NCBI GenBank assembly: GCA_036555065.1
Contig: DATBLZ010000081.1
Span: 12,701-76,700, forward strand
Direction: 5' to 3'
From: DATBLZ01 sp036555065
GTDB taxonomy: Bacteria; Pseudomonadota; Gammaproteobacteria; Steroidobacterales; Rariloculaceae
Length of the DNA: 64,000 bases
The position numbers were made by a program, and so were the translations under genes. This document shows, one piece after another, positions 8,844-17,746 of this stretch; position 1 is the stretch's first letter, and each line of letters begins with the position of its first letter. The notes below the pieces were generated by a model. That model did no database searches, was not told the origin of the DNA, and saw only the letters and a program-made list of their open reading frames with translations.

Positions 8844-9755
8844 ATGTTTCGCTTTCTGCAGCGCGTCGACGGGACGCGCGGACAAATCGGTCTCTTCCGC
8901 ACGGAAGACGCGGTTGCGCTCGCCGAGGTCGCGCGCGATCCCGGCGGCAGGCCGAAGCTCACGCATTGCTCATACGAGACCGTGGACGAGCTTTCCCGTG
9001 CGGCCAAGCGGCTGAGCCACCGTCAATATCCCGCGGTCAGCGTGTTGCCGTCGGCGAGCTATCAGCTCCTGCTCGTCGAAGCGCCCGACGTTCCCGGTGA
9101 CGAGCTGCGCGCCGCCGTGCGGTGGCGAATCAAGGATCTCATCGACTTTCACATCGATGACGCCGTCATCGACGTCTTCCGCATGCCGGCGCAACTGCGC
9201 GGCGGCCCGAACCAAGTGCTTTACGCGGTCGTCGCGCGCGCCGAAGTCGTGCGCCAGCAAGTCGCGGCGCTCGAGGAGGCAGGCCTCAAGCTTGAAGTCA
9301 TCGACGTGCTCGAGCTTTGCTTGCGTAATGTCGCCTCGTTGCTCGAGGAAGACGGCCGCGGACTGGCGCTGCTGCATCTCGGCGACGCCAGCGGCGTGCT
9401 GTTGTTGATTCGACAAGGCGTCCTGTACCTCACGCGCCGCATCGAGACCGGGGCACAGGCGCTGCGCGCCGCCGACGGCATGCGGTCGAGCCTAGTCTCG
9501 GGCCTCGCGCTCGAGACCCGGCGTTCGCTCGATTACTTCGAAAGCCACTACGAGCAAACCGCGATACCGGTGCTGTTTACGTCGGGGCTCGATCCCGCCG
9601 ATCAGGACCGACTCCAACAGGAGCTCGGAATCTCCGTTCGCAACGTCGACCTCACGAGTCCCCTGCAATGCGCGGTGCACGTCGACGAGGAGACTCAACG
9701 GCGCTGCTTGCCCGCGATCGGCGCAGCGTTGCGCAGAGACGAGACCACGCTATGA
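8844..9755 (+). CDS. mshI: MSHA biogenesis protein MshI (PilM-like)
   Basis: First gene of the pilus operon. The ATG at 8844 (MFRFLQRVDGTRGQIGLFR) gives a 303-residue protein; a longer in-frame version from 8808 adds only an unsupported N-terminus. It matches the MshI pattern of a degenerate actin-like/PilM fold, with the RAAVRWRIKDLIDFHIDDAVIDVF segment typical of the family. MshI is a cytoplasmic part of the inner-membrane alignment complex. It overlaps the next gene by ATGA. Confidence 0.85.
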   Translation: MFRFLQRVDGTRGQIGLFRTEDAVALAEVARDPGGRPKLTHCSYETVDELSRAAKRLSHRQYPAVSVLPSASYQLLLVEAPDVPGDELRAAVRWRIKDLIDFHIDDAVIDVFRMPAQLRGGPNQVLYAVVARAEVVRQQVAALEEAGLKLEVIDVLELCLRNVASLLEEDGRGLALLHLGDASGVLLLIRQGVLYLTRRIETGAQALRAADGMRSSLVSGLALETRRSLDYFESHYEQTAIPVLFTSGLDPADQDRLQQELGISVRNVDLTSPLQCAVHVDEETQRRCLPAIGAALRRDETTL

Positions 9756-10390
9756 CCGCGGCGGTCTATCAGCAGATCAACCTGTACCAGCCGATCTTCC
9801 GCCGGCAAAGACAGGTGTTCTCGGCGTCCGCGATGCTGCAAGCGACTGGGGTTGTGGCTGTCGCGCTGCTGCTGATCTACGCGTACGGTCTCTGGCAGGT
9901 TACGAGCCTCGAAGCCGAAGCCGTTCAGCTCGAAGGCCGGGAAAAGGCGTACGCAGCCCAGCTCGCGGGCCTCGACCCGACGTCGAGCCAACAGCGGCGA
10001 AGCGATATCGAGCGTCAGGTCGCCGAGCTCAACGCGCGGCTCATCGAGCAACAGAAGCTCGTCGAAGTCCTGCGTTCGCAACCGCTCGGCGGCACCTCCG
10101 GATTCTCGGCCCACCTGACCGCGCTCGCGCGCCGTCATCTCGACGGACTATGGCTCACGAAGGTGCGCATTCGCGGCGCCGCGCACGCTCTCGACCTCAC
10201 CGGCAAGACCGTGCGACCCGACCTCGTGCCGGACTATCTCGTCAACCTCGGCAAGGAAGAGGCGCTTGCGGGCCAGAAGTTCGGCGAGCTCAAGATCGAG
10301 CGCAGTGAGGATGGCGCCGAGATCTCCTTTAGCGTATCGAGCCGGTTGGACGACGCCGCCGACGAGCAAGCATTCGTGGCGCAGCGCTGA
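9752..10390 (+). CDS. PilN-domain pilus assembly protein of the MSHA operon
   Basis: A 212-residue bitopic membrane protein. The cytoplasmic start QQINLYQPIFRRQ is the conserved PilN-like tail that docks onto the PilM-like partner. One membrane helix follows (about residues 26-46), then a coiled coil (LEAEAVQLEGREKAYAAQL and on) and a PilN-fold C-terminus. The ATG at 9752 overlaps the mshI stop by 4 bp. In some MSHA operons this gene is listed as a second mshI gene. Confidence 0.85.
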   Translation: MTAAVYQQINLYQPIFRRQRQVFSASAMLQATGVVAVALLLIYAYGLWQVTSLEAEAVQLEGREKAYAAQLAGLDPTSSQQRRSDIERQVAELNARLIEQQKLVEVLRSQPLGGTSGFSAHLTALARRHLDGLWLTKVRIRGAAHALDLTGKTVRPDLVPDYLVNLGKEEALAGQKFGELKIERSEDGAEISFSVSSRLDDAADEQAFVAQR

Positions 10391-11058
10391 TGTTGCAGAA
10401 GAAGATCACGAAGCTGATCGCGAACATCGACGCATTGTCGTTGCGCGAACGGCTGTTCGTTTTCGCCGCGATGCTGCTCGTCCTCGGCGGGGCATGGGAA
10501 GCGCTGCTGGCGACTCCGCTCGGTGAGCGCGAAGCGCTCGCCTCGGCGAAGATCGAGAGCACTCAGGCGCGTATCGCCGAGCTCGACGCCGCGATCGCGA
10601 CGGCCGCGCACGGCATCGGCGACGGGATGGCGGATTACCGCGAACGCCTGCGCGTGCTCGAGCAACAGGTCGCGGCCGGCGAGGAGTCGGTGCGCATCTT
10701 CACTACCGATCTCATCGACCCCGCGCAAATGCGCTTCGTGCTCGGCGATCTCGTCCGCCAGCACCCAGGGGTACGGCTCGTCAGCGCAATCAGCCAGCCG
10801 GTGAAACCTCTCATCGAGGCAGAAGTCGAAGAGGCCGGCGCGCCCGCGGACGCGGGGCCGACGCTGTACCGCCACACGCTCGTGCTCGTGCTCGAAGGCG
10901 GTTATCTGGCTTGCCTCGCGTACCTGAAGAGCGCCGAGCGCCTGCCTTGGCAGCTCTATTGGGGAAGCCTCGAGATCGAGACCGAGGAGTACCCGCGCAG
11001 CCGCATCACGATCGAGCTCCACTCGTTGAGCCTCGAGCCGGAGTGGATCGGTGTTTAG
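10390..11058 (+). CDS. mshJ: MSHA biogenesis protein MshJ (GspM/PilO-like)
   Basis: A 222-residue bitopic protein: a short cytoplasmic part ending LSLRERLFVF, one membrane helix (about 22-40), then a helical/coiled-coil stretch and a compact C-terminal domain. This is the GspM/PilO layout expected of MshJ, third member of the inner-membrane assembly platform. The ATG at 10390 shares one base with the preceding stop, and the following gene starts 8 bp before its end. Confidence 0.82.
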   Translation: MLQKKITKLIANIDALSLRERLFVFAAMLLVLGGAWEALLATPLGEREALASAKIESTQARIAELDAAIATAAHGIGDGMADYRERLRVLEQQVAAGEESVRIFTTDLIDPAQMRFVLGDLVRQHPGVRLVSAISQPVKPLIEAEVEEAGAPADAGPTLYRHTLVLVLEGGYLACLAYLKSAERLPWQLYWGSLEIETEEYPRSRITIELHSLSLEPEWIGV

Positions 11059-11398
11059 GCCTGCGGCCGTCATTTGCGTCCTCGCGCTTGCCGCCGCGGC
11101 GGTCGGCGCCGAGGAGTTGCCGCTCCGCGACCCGCTGCGGCCGTATACGCCGGGACCCGCGAACCCTGCGATCGGCGCGGCCGAGCGGGGGCTCGAGCTT
11201 ACGGCCGTCGTCATAGGCCCGCAACGCAAGATCGCCGTCATCAACGGCGAGCTCCGGCGCGAAGGCGAGCGCTTCGACGGCATCACCGTAGTTCGCATCG
11301 AGCGCGGCGCAGTTCGCCTGCAGCGCGCGGGCGAGGAATGGATCGTGCACCTCAACGGCCGCACGCAGAGAGATGATTCAGGAGATTCGACGCCATGA
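11051..11398 (+). CDS. mshK: MSHA biogenesis protein MshK
   Basis: A 115-residue exported protein starting at GTG 11051 inside the end of mshJ. It has a signal peptide (MFRPAAVICVLALAAAAVGA) and then LPLRDPLRPYTP, which resembles the start of GspC/PilP-type proteins that couple the platform to the secretin. Position between mshJ and mshL and length fit MshK. Its stop overlaps mshL by 4 bp. Confidence 0.78.
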   Translation: MFRPAAVICVLALAAAAVGAEELPLRDPLRPYTPGPANPAIGAAERGLELTAVVIGPQRKIAVINGELRREGERFDGITVVRIERGAVRLQRAGEEWIVHLNGRTQRDDSGDSTP

Positions 11399-13104
11399 AA
11401 CCCTCGAGTCGGCCGCTAGCGGCCATCACCGCGTTGTCGGCTACGGCGATCTTCGCGCTCGCCGGCTGCGCGAGCGACCGCGGCCGCACGACGGAAAGCG
11501 CGATCGATACGGCCATCGCAGACGCCGTCGTGACGCCGCCGCAGGATGATGGATTCGCCGTGGTCCTTCCTCCGTCGCCGGCTCCGCCGCCGGCCGGCGA
11601 GCGGTTCGACGTCAGCGTCGTCGACGCCGATGCACGTGACTTCTTCATGAGTCTCGTCGCGGATACAGACCAGAACATCGTCGTCCACCCCGACGTCAGC
11701 GGAAGCATCTCGCTGGCGCTCACTCAGGTCACGGTCGCCGACGTGCTCGAAGCCGTGCGCGACGTCTACGGCTACGACTATCGCCGCAACGCAGCCGGAT
11801 TCGTCGTCTTGCCCGCGACGATACAGAACCGAATCTTCGAAATCGACTATCTCAATCTCGTGCGCGCCGGGCGCTCGCGGACGTTCGTGAGCTCGGGGCA
11901 AGTGAGCCAAACGAGCGACGAGGAGAATTCGAACAACGGCATTACCGGCCTCAACAGTGGCATAGTCGGCAACGACGAACGCCGCACGAGCTCGCCGACG
12001 GGCTCCGTCATCGATACGACGAATGCCGCGGACTTTTGGAGCGAGCTCACCCAGACATTGCGTACGATCATCGGCGCGGGCGAGGGTCGCGAGATCGTCG
12101 TCAACGCGCAATCGGGCGTCGTATTCGCGCGCGGCATGCCCGAGGAGCTGCGCGCCGTCTCGGACTATCTCACTAGAATTCATGCGGCCGCGAGCCGGCA
12201 AGTCGTGCTCGAAGCCAAGATCATCGAAATCACGCTCAACGACGGCTTCCAGGCCGGCGTGAATTGGGCCGCCGTGGGCGTGAACAGCAGCGGCGATACG
12301 TTCACGGCAGGACAACTGTCGGGCGGCCGCGCAATCAACGGCAATGCCCCGCTCGGCGGCGATCCGATCACCGTCGGCCCCGGCAACCCCGTAACGGAAT
12401 TCGCATCGGAGACGATCGGCGGCGCTTTCGCGCTCGCGCTCGATATCGGGGACTTCAACGCGTTCGTCGAGCTGCTTTCGGCCCAGGGCGACACGCGCGT
12501 CTTGTCGAGCCCGCGTGTCGCGACGCTTAACAATCAGAAAGCCGTCATCAAAGCGGGTACCGATGAATTCTTCGTCACGGACGTCAGCAGCAATACGATC
12601 ACGGGCACCGCGGCAACGACGAGCCGCGACGTGACGTTGACGCCGTTCTTCTCCGGAATTGCGCTCGATGTGACGCCGCAGATCAGCGCGACCGGCGAGG
12701 TCATACTGCACATCCACCCGACCGTCAGCGAAGTCACCGACCAGACGAAGCAACTGACGATCTCGGGCGAAACCGACGAGCTGCCGCTCGCATTCAGCGA
12801 GGTCCGCGAAGCCGATAGCATCGTCAAAGCGAAAAGCGGCCAAATCATCGCTATCGGCGGGCTCATGCGAAATTCGATGCGCCGCCAAGACCTCGTGACG
12901 CCGGTATTCGGACGCGTGCCGGGCCTACGCCGCCTGTTCGGCAGCACGCGCGAGGTGGAAATGAAGACCGAGCTCATCATTCTCTTGCGCCCGATCGTCG
13001 TCGACGACGCCACCGACTGGCCGCGAATCATTCAACCCTCCGCCGACCGCATCAACGCTTTCCAAGCCGAGACGGCGGACGGCGAGAATCGAGCGACGCC
13101 GTGA
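11395..13104 (+). CDS. mshL: MSHA pilus secretin MshL
   Basis: A 569-residue outer-membrane lipoprotein with lipobox LAGC (Cys25). The periplasmic N domains include an STN-like segment FDVSVVDADARDFFMSLVADTDQNIVVHPDVSGSI (described by positions about 67-105) and an N1-like region with Asn/Ser-rich linker SDEENSNNG. The C-terminal secretin domain (about residues 330-555) has the conserved TLNNQKAVIKAG and IIAIGGLM-type segments. It forms the gated channel through which the pilus leaves the cell. mshE overlaps its end by 4 bp; the usual mshM and mshN do not intervene. Confidence 0.92.
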   Translation: MKPSSRPLAAITALSATAIFALAGCASDRGRTTESAIDTAIADAVVTPPQDDGFAVVLPPSPAPPPAGERFDVSVVDADARDFFMSLVADTDQNIVVHPDVSGSISLALTQVTVADVLEAVRDVYGYDYRRNAAGFVVLPATIQNRIFEIDYLNLVRAGRSRTFVSSGQVSQTSDEENSNNGITGLNSGIVGNDERRTSSPTGSVIDTTNAADFWSELTQTLRTIIGAGEGREIVVNAQSGVVFARGMPEELRAVSDYLTRIHAAASRQVVLEAKIIEITLNDGFQAGVNWAAVGVNSSGDTFTAGQLSGGRAINGNAPLGGDPITVGPGNPVTEFASETIGGAFALALDIGDFNAFVELLSAQGDTRVLSSPRVATLNNQKAVIKAGTDEFFVTDVSSNTITGTAATTSRDVTLTPFFSGIALDVTPQISATGEVILHIHPTVSEVTDQTKQLTISGETDELPLAFSEVREADSIVKAKSGQIIAIGGLMRNSMRRQDLVTPVFGRVPGLRRLFGSTREVEMKTELIILLRPIVVDDATDWPRIIQPSADRINAFQAETADGENRATP

Positions 13105-14870
13105 AACGCAAAAGAGTTCGCCTAGGCGAGCTGCTTCGCGACAAGAAGCTCATCTCCGAGGAGCAACTCGCCGAAGCGCTCGCAGAGCAACAGCGCACCG
13201 GCCGCAAGCTCGGCCGCGTGCTCGTCGACATCGGCGCGATCGCCGAGGCCGATCTTCATCACTGCCTCGCAGACTATCTCGACATCCCCTTCATCGATCT
13301 CGCGCACTTGAGCGTCGACCCGAAGGTGATGCGAATCCTTCCCGAGACGCACGCGCGTCGCTATCGCGCGCTCGTGCTCAAAGAGGACGCGCACGGCTTG
13401 CTCGTCGCAATGGCCGATCCGACCGATCTTTTCGCGTTCGATGAGCTCTCGCGCATTCTCGGCAAGCCTCTGCGCCTTGCGCTGGCCATGGAGGCAGCGC
13501 TCTTGCGAACGATCGACCTCGTGTACCGACGCACCGAGGAAATCGTGTCGCTCGCCGAAGAGCTCGACGAGGAGCTCGAGGCGGCCGGGGTCGATCTCGA
13601 CACGCTGTCCGCCGAGGAAGGGTCTCCCGACGCGCCCGTCATCAAGCTCATCAAGACAGTCTTTCACGACGCCGTGCGTGTTGCCGCGTCCGACATTCAC
13701 ATCGAGCCCGAAGAGACGCGGCTGCGCATTCGCCTGCGCGTCGACGGCATGCTTCAGGAGCAGATCATCGACGGCCACCGCGCGGGACAAGCGCTCGTGA
13801 CGCGCCTCAAGCTCATGTGCGGGCTCGACATCGCCGAGAAGCGCAAGCCGCAGGACGGCCGGTTCAGCATCCGTGTCGCCGACAAGACGCTCGACGTGCG
13901 CGTTGCGACGATGCCGGTGCAAAACGGTGAAGCGATAGTCTTGCGTCTGCTCGACCAGGCAACGGGCAAGATGCGCTTCGACCAGCTCGGTATGCCCGAC
14001 GAGATCGCTGCACGGTTCGTAGAGATGACCGAGCGCAGCGCCGGCATGGTGCTCGTCACCGGTCCGACGGGCAGCGGCAAAACCACGACACTCTACGCGG
14101 CGCTCAATCACGTGAACTCGCCGACGACGAAAATCATCACGGCCGAGGATCCCGTCGAGTACCGCATCGAACGCATCAATCAAGTCCAGGTCAATCCCAA
14201 GATCGGTCTCGACTTCGCCACCGTGCTGCGCACGGCGCTGCGTCACGATCCGGATATCGTGCTCGTCGGCGAGATGCGCGACCGCGAGACCGTCGAGATG
14301 GGACTGCGCGCAGCATTGACGGGTCACCTCGTCTTCTCGACACTGCACACGACGAACGCGGTAACGACGGTGAGCCGCTTGCTCGACATGGGCGCGGAAG
14401 GCTTCATGATCGCGGCCGCGCTCCACGGCGTGCTCGCACAGCGCCTCGTGCGCCGCATCTGCGAGAGCTGCGCCAAGCCGGCCAAGCTCACGCCACAACA
14501 GTCCGCATGGATCGCGCGGCAGTCGCCCGGAAAAGCAGTCGCCAGCGCGGAGTTCCACGAAGGCGTCGGCTGCACCTACTGCAACATGAGCGGCTACCGT
14601 GGACGCATCGGCATCTATGAGCTGCTGGAAATCGATGCGCCGCTCGCCGACGCAATCCGGCGCGCCGACATTTCCTTGTTCGCGCGGCTCGCCCACCGCC
14701 AGGCCGGCTTCGTACCGCTCGTTCAGCGCGCGCTCGAGTGCGCGACACAGCACATTACGTCCATCGCCGAGATCATTCGCGTAACGTCCGGCCTCGAGGA
14801 ACGCGAGCAGATCACGGCGTTGCTCGATGACGTGATCACGAGCGAAGGCCGTAAGCAGGTCTCGGCGTAA
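13101..14870 (+). CDS. mshE: MSHA pilus extension ATPase MshE
   Basis: A 589-residue GspE/PilB-type hexameric ATPase that drives pilus assembly. The N-terminus (residues 7-42) matches the MshEN c-di-GMP-binding motif: RLGELL, spaced Leu residues, AEQQ and LGRVLV. The catalytic part has Walker A GPTGSGKT at 321-328, Walker B LVGEMRD around 388-394 with Glu391, and the HTTN motif. A zinc-type tetra-Cys cluster is present at 454, 457, 491 and 494. The start is GTG at 13101. MshE activation by c-di-GMP is established for Vibrio; for this protein it is predicted from the motif. Confidence 0.93.
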   Translation: MKRKRVRLGELLRDKKLISEEQLAEALAEQQRTGRKLGRVLVDIGAIAEADLHHCLADYLDIPFIDLAHLSVDPKVMRILPETHARRYRALVLKEDAHGLLVAMADPTDLFAFDELSRILGKPLRLALAMEAALLRTIDLVYRRTEEIVSLAEELDEELEAAGVDLDTLSAEEGSPDAPVIKLIKTVFHDAVRVAASDIHIEPEETRLRIRLRVDGMLQEQIIDGHRAGQALVTRLKLMCGLDIAEKRKPQDGRFSIRVADKTLDVRVATMPVQNGEAIVLRLLDQATGKMRFDQLGMPDEIAARFVEMTERSAGMVLVTGPTGSGKTTTLYAALNHVNSPTTKIITAEDPVEYRIERINQVQVNPKIGLDFATVLRTALRHDPDIVLVGEMRDRETVEMGLRAALTGHLVFSTLHTTNAVTTVSRLLDMGAEGFMIAAALHGVLAQRLVRRICESCAKPAKLTPQQSAWIARQSPGKAVASAEFHEGVGCTYCNMSGYRGRIGIYELLEIDAPLADAIRRADISLFARLAHRQAGFVPLVQRALECATQHITSIAEIIRVTSGLEEREQITALLDDVITSEGRKQVSA

Positions 14871-16099
14871 TGGCGACGTTTCGCTACGCCGGGCGATCCG
14901 CGCGCGGCGAGGCCGTCCGCGGGGCGCTCGAAGCCGAGACTGCGGAAGCGCTCGCCGATCATCTTTTGGCGCGTGGGATAACGCCGACGGAGATCAAACC
15001 CGCGGTCGGGTCGAACGACGTCGTCAAAGATCTTTGGGAGCGGCTCGGCGGCGGCCGGCCGGGAATCAAGGACCTGATTCTCTTCTCGCGGCAGATGCAC
15101 GCGATCACGAAGGCCGGTCTGCCGCTGCTGCGCGGCATGCGCAGCATCGCCGCGTCGACGCCGAATCCATTCTTTCGCGCGGCGCTCGAGCTCGTGATCG
15201 AGAACCTGCAGTCCGGCCGCGACCTCGCCTCCTCGCTCGGCCGCCATCCGGAGATATTCTCGAAGTTCTATGTGAGCATCGTGCGCGTCGGCGAAAGCTC
15301 GGGAACGCTCGACACGGCGTTTTGGCGCATGTACGAGTACCTCGGCCTGGAGAAGCGCATCCGCGACAAGCTCACGGCCGCGCTGCGGTATCCGACGATC
15401 GTCGTCGCCGCGATCATCGTCGCCATGGGCGTCATCACGCTCTGGGTGCTGCCGAAGTTCGCCCCGATATTCGCAGCGCTCGGCGGCCACCTGCCGTGGC
15501 CGACGCAGGTGCTTCTGTCGGTCTCGGGCTTCGTCGCCGGGTATTGGTACGTCATCGTTGCGGTCGTCGTCGCCGCGATCGTCGGCTTCAATCTGTACGT
15601 GCGCGACGAGCGCGGCCGTTATCGTTGGGACAAAATCAAGCTGCGCACGCCCGTCGTCGGCATCATTGCGGTCAAGGCGACGATGGCGCGGATTTGCCGC
15701 TCGTTCGCGCTGACGCTCGAAGCCGGCGTGCCGATGGTGCAAGCGCTTACGATGATTGCGCGCGCCACGGGCAACGAATACATGGGCGAAGGCGTGCTGA
15801 GCTTGCGCGACGGCATCGAGCGCGGCGAATCGTTGAGCCGCACCGCTCAGCTCTCGGGCCTCTTTACGCCGCTCGCGATGCAGATGATCACGATCGGTGA
15901 AGAGACCGGCTCGCTCAGCGACATGTTCACCGAGGTCGCGGACTTCTACGAGCGCGAGGTCGATTACGACCTCGACCACCTCAGTGCGGCACTCGAGCCG
16001 CTGCTGATCGTCGCAGTGGGCGCGATGGTGCTCATACTGGCGCTCGGCGTGTTCTTGCCGCTCTGGGACCTGGCCGCGACCGGTGGTGGCTTCGGATGA
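14870..16099 (+). CDS. mshG: MSHA inner-membrane platform protein MshG (GspF/PilC family)
   Basis: A 409-residue polytopic protein with the duplicated T2SF domain: LFSRQMHAITKAGLPLLRGM in the first half and CRSFALTLEAGVPMVQAL in the second. Three membrane helices are visible (about 175-195, 220-240 and 375-400). GspF-type proteins transmit the ATPase motion to the growing pilus base. Its ATG shares one base with the mshE stop and its end overlaps the next gene by ATGA. Confidence 0.92.
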   Translation: MATFRYAGRSARGEAVRGALEAETAEALADHLLARGITPTEIKPAVGSNDVVKDLWERLGGGRPGIKDLILFSRQMHAITKAGLPLLRGMRSIAASTPNPFFRAALELVIENLQSGRDLASSLGRHPEIFSKFYVSIVRVGESSGTLDTAFWRMYEYLGLEKRIRDKLTAALRYPTIVVAAIIVAMGVITLWVLPKFAPIFAALGGHLPWPTQVLLSVSGFVAGYWYVIVAVVVAAIVGFNLYVRDERGRYRWDKIKLRTPVVGIIAVKATMARICRSFALTLEAGVPMVQALTMIARATGNEYMGEGVLSLRDGIERGESLSRTAQLSGLFTPLAMQMITIGEETGSLSDMFTEVADFYEREVDYDLDHLSAALEPLLIVAVGAMVLILALGVFLPLWDLAATGGGFG

Positions 16100-16614
16100 G
16101 CGCGCGCGGCTTCACGCTGATCGAGCTCCTCGTCGTCGTGATCATCGTCGGCATCATGGCGGGTCTTGCGCTCGATCGGCTGTTGCCGCTGATCGGCCGG
16201 GCACAGCGCGCCGCATTCCTGCAAGTGCAGAGCGAGCTGCGCAGCGCCCTGCTACTCGAAGCCGCCGAGCGCTTGACGCGCGGGCAAGACGCAACCCTGC
16301 CCGAGCTCGCGGGCGTCAACCCCATGACGCTGCTGCTCGAGGTCCCGGGGAACTATTTGGGCACGCTCGATGCAGTCGCGAACCGCGCGCTGCCGCGCGC
16401 GAGCTGGTTCTACGACCCGAAAACGGCACGGCTCGTCTACACGGTCGGCCGGTACACGCGGTTCGCGGCGCGCGAAGGCCCGACCGATCGCATCGAGCTC
16501 GCCGTCAAGTTCGCGTTCGAAGATAGGGACGGCAACGGCGCGTACGATGCCGCCGTCGACGACTTCGCGGGCTTGCGGCTCATCCCGGTCCACGCGTACG
16601 ACTGGCCGGACTGA
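16096..16614 (+). CDS. Prepilin-type minor pilin in the mshF position
   Basis: A 172-residue protein with a six-residue leader and a type III signal sequence: MSARG|FTLIELLVVVIIVGIMAG, cleavable by prepilin peptidase before Phe, with Glu at +5. The remainder (RTARLVYTVGRYTRFAAR and on) looks like a small pilin globular domain. It lies between mshG and the pilin genes, where mshF sits in Vibrio. Whether it is a true MshF orthologue is unclear, so no symbol is given. Confidence 0.7.
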   Translation: MSARGFTLIELLVVVIIVGIMAGLALDRLLPLIGRAQRAAFLQVQSELRSALLLEAAERLTRGQDATLPELAGVNPMTLLLEVPGNYLGTLDAVANRALPRASWFYDPKTARLVYTVGRYTRFAAREGPTDRIELAVKFAFEDRDGNGAYDAAVDDFAGLRLIPVHAYDWPD

Positions 16615-16635
16615 GAACCAATTCACAGGTGCGCG

Positions 16636-16654
16636 TTGAGCGCCGAGCGCTCAA
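16636..16654. promoter_or_regulatory. Perfect inverted repeat before the first pilin gene
   Basis: TTGAGCGC-CGA-GCGCTCAA is an 8-bp perfect stem with a 3-nt loop, 22 bp after the stop of the mshF-position gene. It has no T tract. It could attenuate read-through or be a regulator site; the second pilin gene has only a weaker counterpart at the same place. Confidence 0.5.
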
Positions 16655-16688
16655 TCACAGCGCACAGTACGTTCTGTCAATAAGCTTT
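16651..16688 (+). promoter_or_regulatory. Conserved leader block of pilin gene 1
   Basis: A 38-bp block bounded by TCAATCACAGC and CGTTCTGTCAATAAGCTTT. The same block with identical length lies before the second pilin gene at 17210-17247, while the sequence between the two ends has diverged. Conserved ends with conserved spacing suggest a promoter or activator site. I could not match it to a named sigma-factor consensus. Confidence 0.5.
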
Positions 16689-16728
16689 GTATAAGTTCGC
16701 GGTACTGGCGCGACCGGAGAGGTTTGCA

Positions 16729-17154
16729 ATGAGAGCAGCAGTCAAACAGCGTGGCTTCACGCTCATCGAATTGGTAGTCGTGATCACGATCCTCGGAATT
16801 CTCGCGGCATTCGCGATTCCGCGGTTCGCGTCGCTGCAGCGCGAGGCGCGCGTCGCGGCGACCGAAGCGCTCGGCGGCAGCGTGCGATCGGGCTCCGCGT
16901 TGGTGCATTCGGTTTGGCTCGCGACCGGAGCCAACCCCGTCTCGATGGAAGGCACCAACGTCGCGGTTACGAACGGCTACCCGACGACCGCTTCGATTTT
17001 CGACGTGCTTTCGGACTCGACGGGCTTCACGTTCGCCGCGGGCGTTTGGACCAAGACGGGCGCGACGACGCCGGCCAACTGCACGGTGACGTACACGCCT
17101 CCGCCGGCAGCGAATACTTCCCCGACCATCACTACGGTCACGACGGGCTGCTGA
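16729..17154 (+). CDS. mshA: MSHA-type pilin, copy 1
   Basis: A 141-residue prepilin. The ATG at 16729 was chosen because CGGAGAGG lies just upstream and the second copy has its start at the same place; an upstream in-frame start at 16687 lacks this. The leader MRAAVKQRG is cut before FTLIELVVVITILGILAAFA (Glu+5). Two C-terminal cysteines (ANCTVTY and TTGC) can form the pilin disulfide loop. This is either the major subunit or the MshB-position pilin. It differs from copy 2 at only about 20 of 141 residues. Confidence 0.88.
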   Translation: MRAAVKQRGFTLIELVVVITILGILAAFAIPRFASLQREARVAATEALGGSVRSGSALVHSVWLATGANPVSMEGTNVAVTNGYPTTASIFDVLSDSTGFTFAAGVWTKTGATTPANCTVTYTPPPAANTSPTITTVTTGC

Positions 17155-17209
17155 GCGCCGCGAGCGCTATGTGAACTGGTTCACAGAGGCGCGCTCGAGC
17201 CGTGAGCGA

Positions 17210-17247
17210 TCAATCACAGCATTTCGGGCGTTCTGTCAATAAGCTTT
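17210..17247 (+). promoter_or_regulatory. Conserved leader block of pilin gene 2
   Basis: Second occurrence of the 38-bp block (TCAATCACAGC to CGTTCTGTCAATAAGCTTT). It ends 44 bp before the ATG, against 41 bp in copy 1. A separate inverted repeat GTGAAC-TG-GTTCAC lies just upstream at 17171-17184. Confidence 0.5.
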
Positions 17248-17290
17248 CGCGCAGGGATTTGGCGGTACTCACGTCATGGAGATGTCTGCA

Positions 17291-17716
17291 ATGAGAGCGG
17301 TAGTTAGACAGGGTGGCTTCACCCTCATCGAATTGGTGGTCGTGATCACGATCCTCGGAATTCTCGCGGCGTTCGCGATTCCGCGGTTCGCGTCGCTCCA
17401 GCGCGAGGCGCGCGTCGCGGCAACCGAAGCGCTAGGCGGCAGCGTGCGCTCGGGCTCCGCGTTGGCGCATGCGCTCTTTCTCGCGACCGGAGTCACCCCC
17501 GTCTCGATGGAAGGCACCAACGTCGCGATTACGAACGGCTACCCGACGACCGCTTCGATTTTCGACGTGCTTTCGGACTCGACGGGCTTCACGTTCGCCG
17601 CGGGCGTTTGGACCAAGACGGGCGCGACGACGCCGGCCAACTGCACCGTGACGTACGTGGCTCCCGCGGCGGCGGGAAATTCCCCGACGATAACCACGGT
17701 TACGACGGGCTGTTAA
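17291..17716 (+). CDS. mshA: MSHA-type pilin, copy 2
   Basis: A 141-residue prepilin nearly identical to the preceding gene. The leader is MRAVVRQGG, then FTLIELVVVITILGILAAFA. The differences are VHSVW to AHALF, AN to VT, AVTN to AITN and a different linker before the last cysteine. GGAG at 17278 precedes the ATG at 17291. A strong intrinsic-terminator-like hairpin follows the gene, which would set this pilin and its twin apart from the minor pilin genes and favours one of them being the abundant subunit. Confidence 0.88.
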   Translation: MRAVVRQGGFTLIELVVVITILGILAAFAIPRFASLQREARVAATEALGGSVRSGSALAHALFLATGVTPVSMEGTNVAITNGYPTTASIFDVLSDSTGFTFAAGVWTKTGATTPANCTVTYVAPAAAGNSPTITTVTTGC

Positions 17717-17746
17717 GCACCGCTGGGCGCTTAAGTTCGCGATTCG

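Larger units (their letters stand above)
16620..17716 (+). repeat. Tandem duplication of pilin gene plus leader (period about 562 bp)
   Basis: The unit consisting of leader and pilin gene occurs twice head to tail, with starts at 16729 and 17291 (562 bp apart). Most coding bases are identical, including long runs around the prepilin motif and across the region encoding ASIFDVLSDSTGFTFAAGVW. The leaders also match, so the duplication includes regulatory DNA. Divergence is concentrated in a few codons and at the C-terminus. Confidence 0.85.

Noticed and set aside
13122..14753. Long antisense open frame (543 codons) over mshE
   Set aside because: Its product is low-complexity Arg/Asp/Glu/Ala-rich, as expected from reading GC-rich codons backwards. 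The sense strand encodes a full ATPase. The same applies to the long antisense frame at 11416-12888.
16729..17716. Tandem pilin pair as an assembly duplication
   Set aside because: The copies differ at many bases and have distinct linkers and leader spacing, so a real duplication is favoured. It cannot be excluded without reads.
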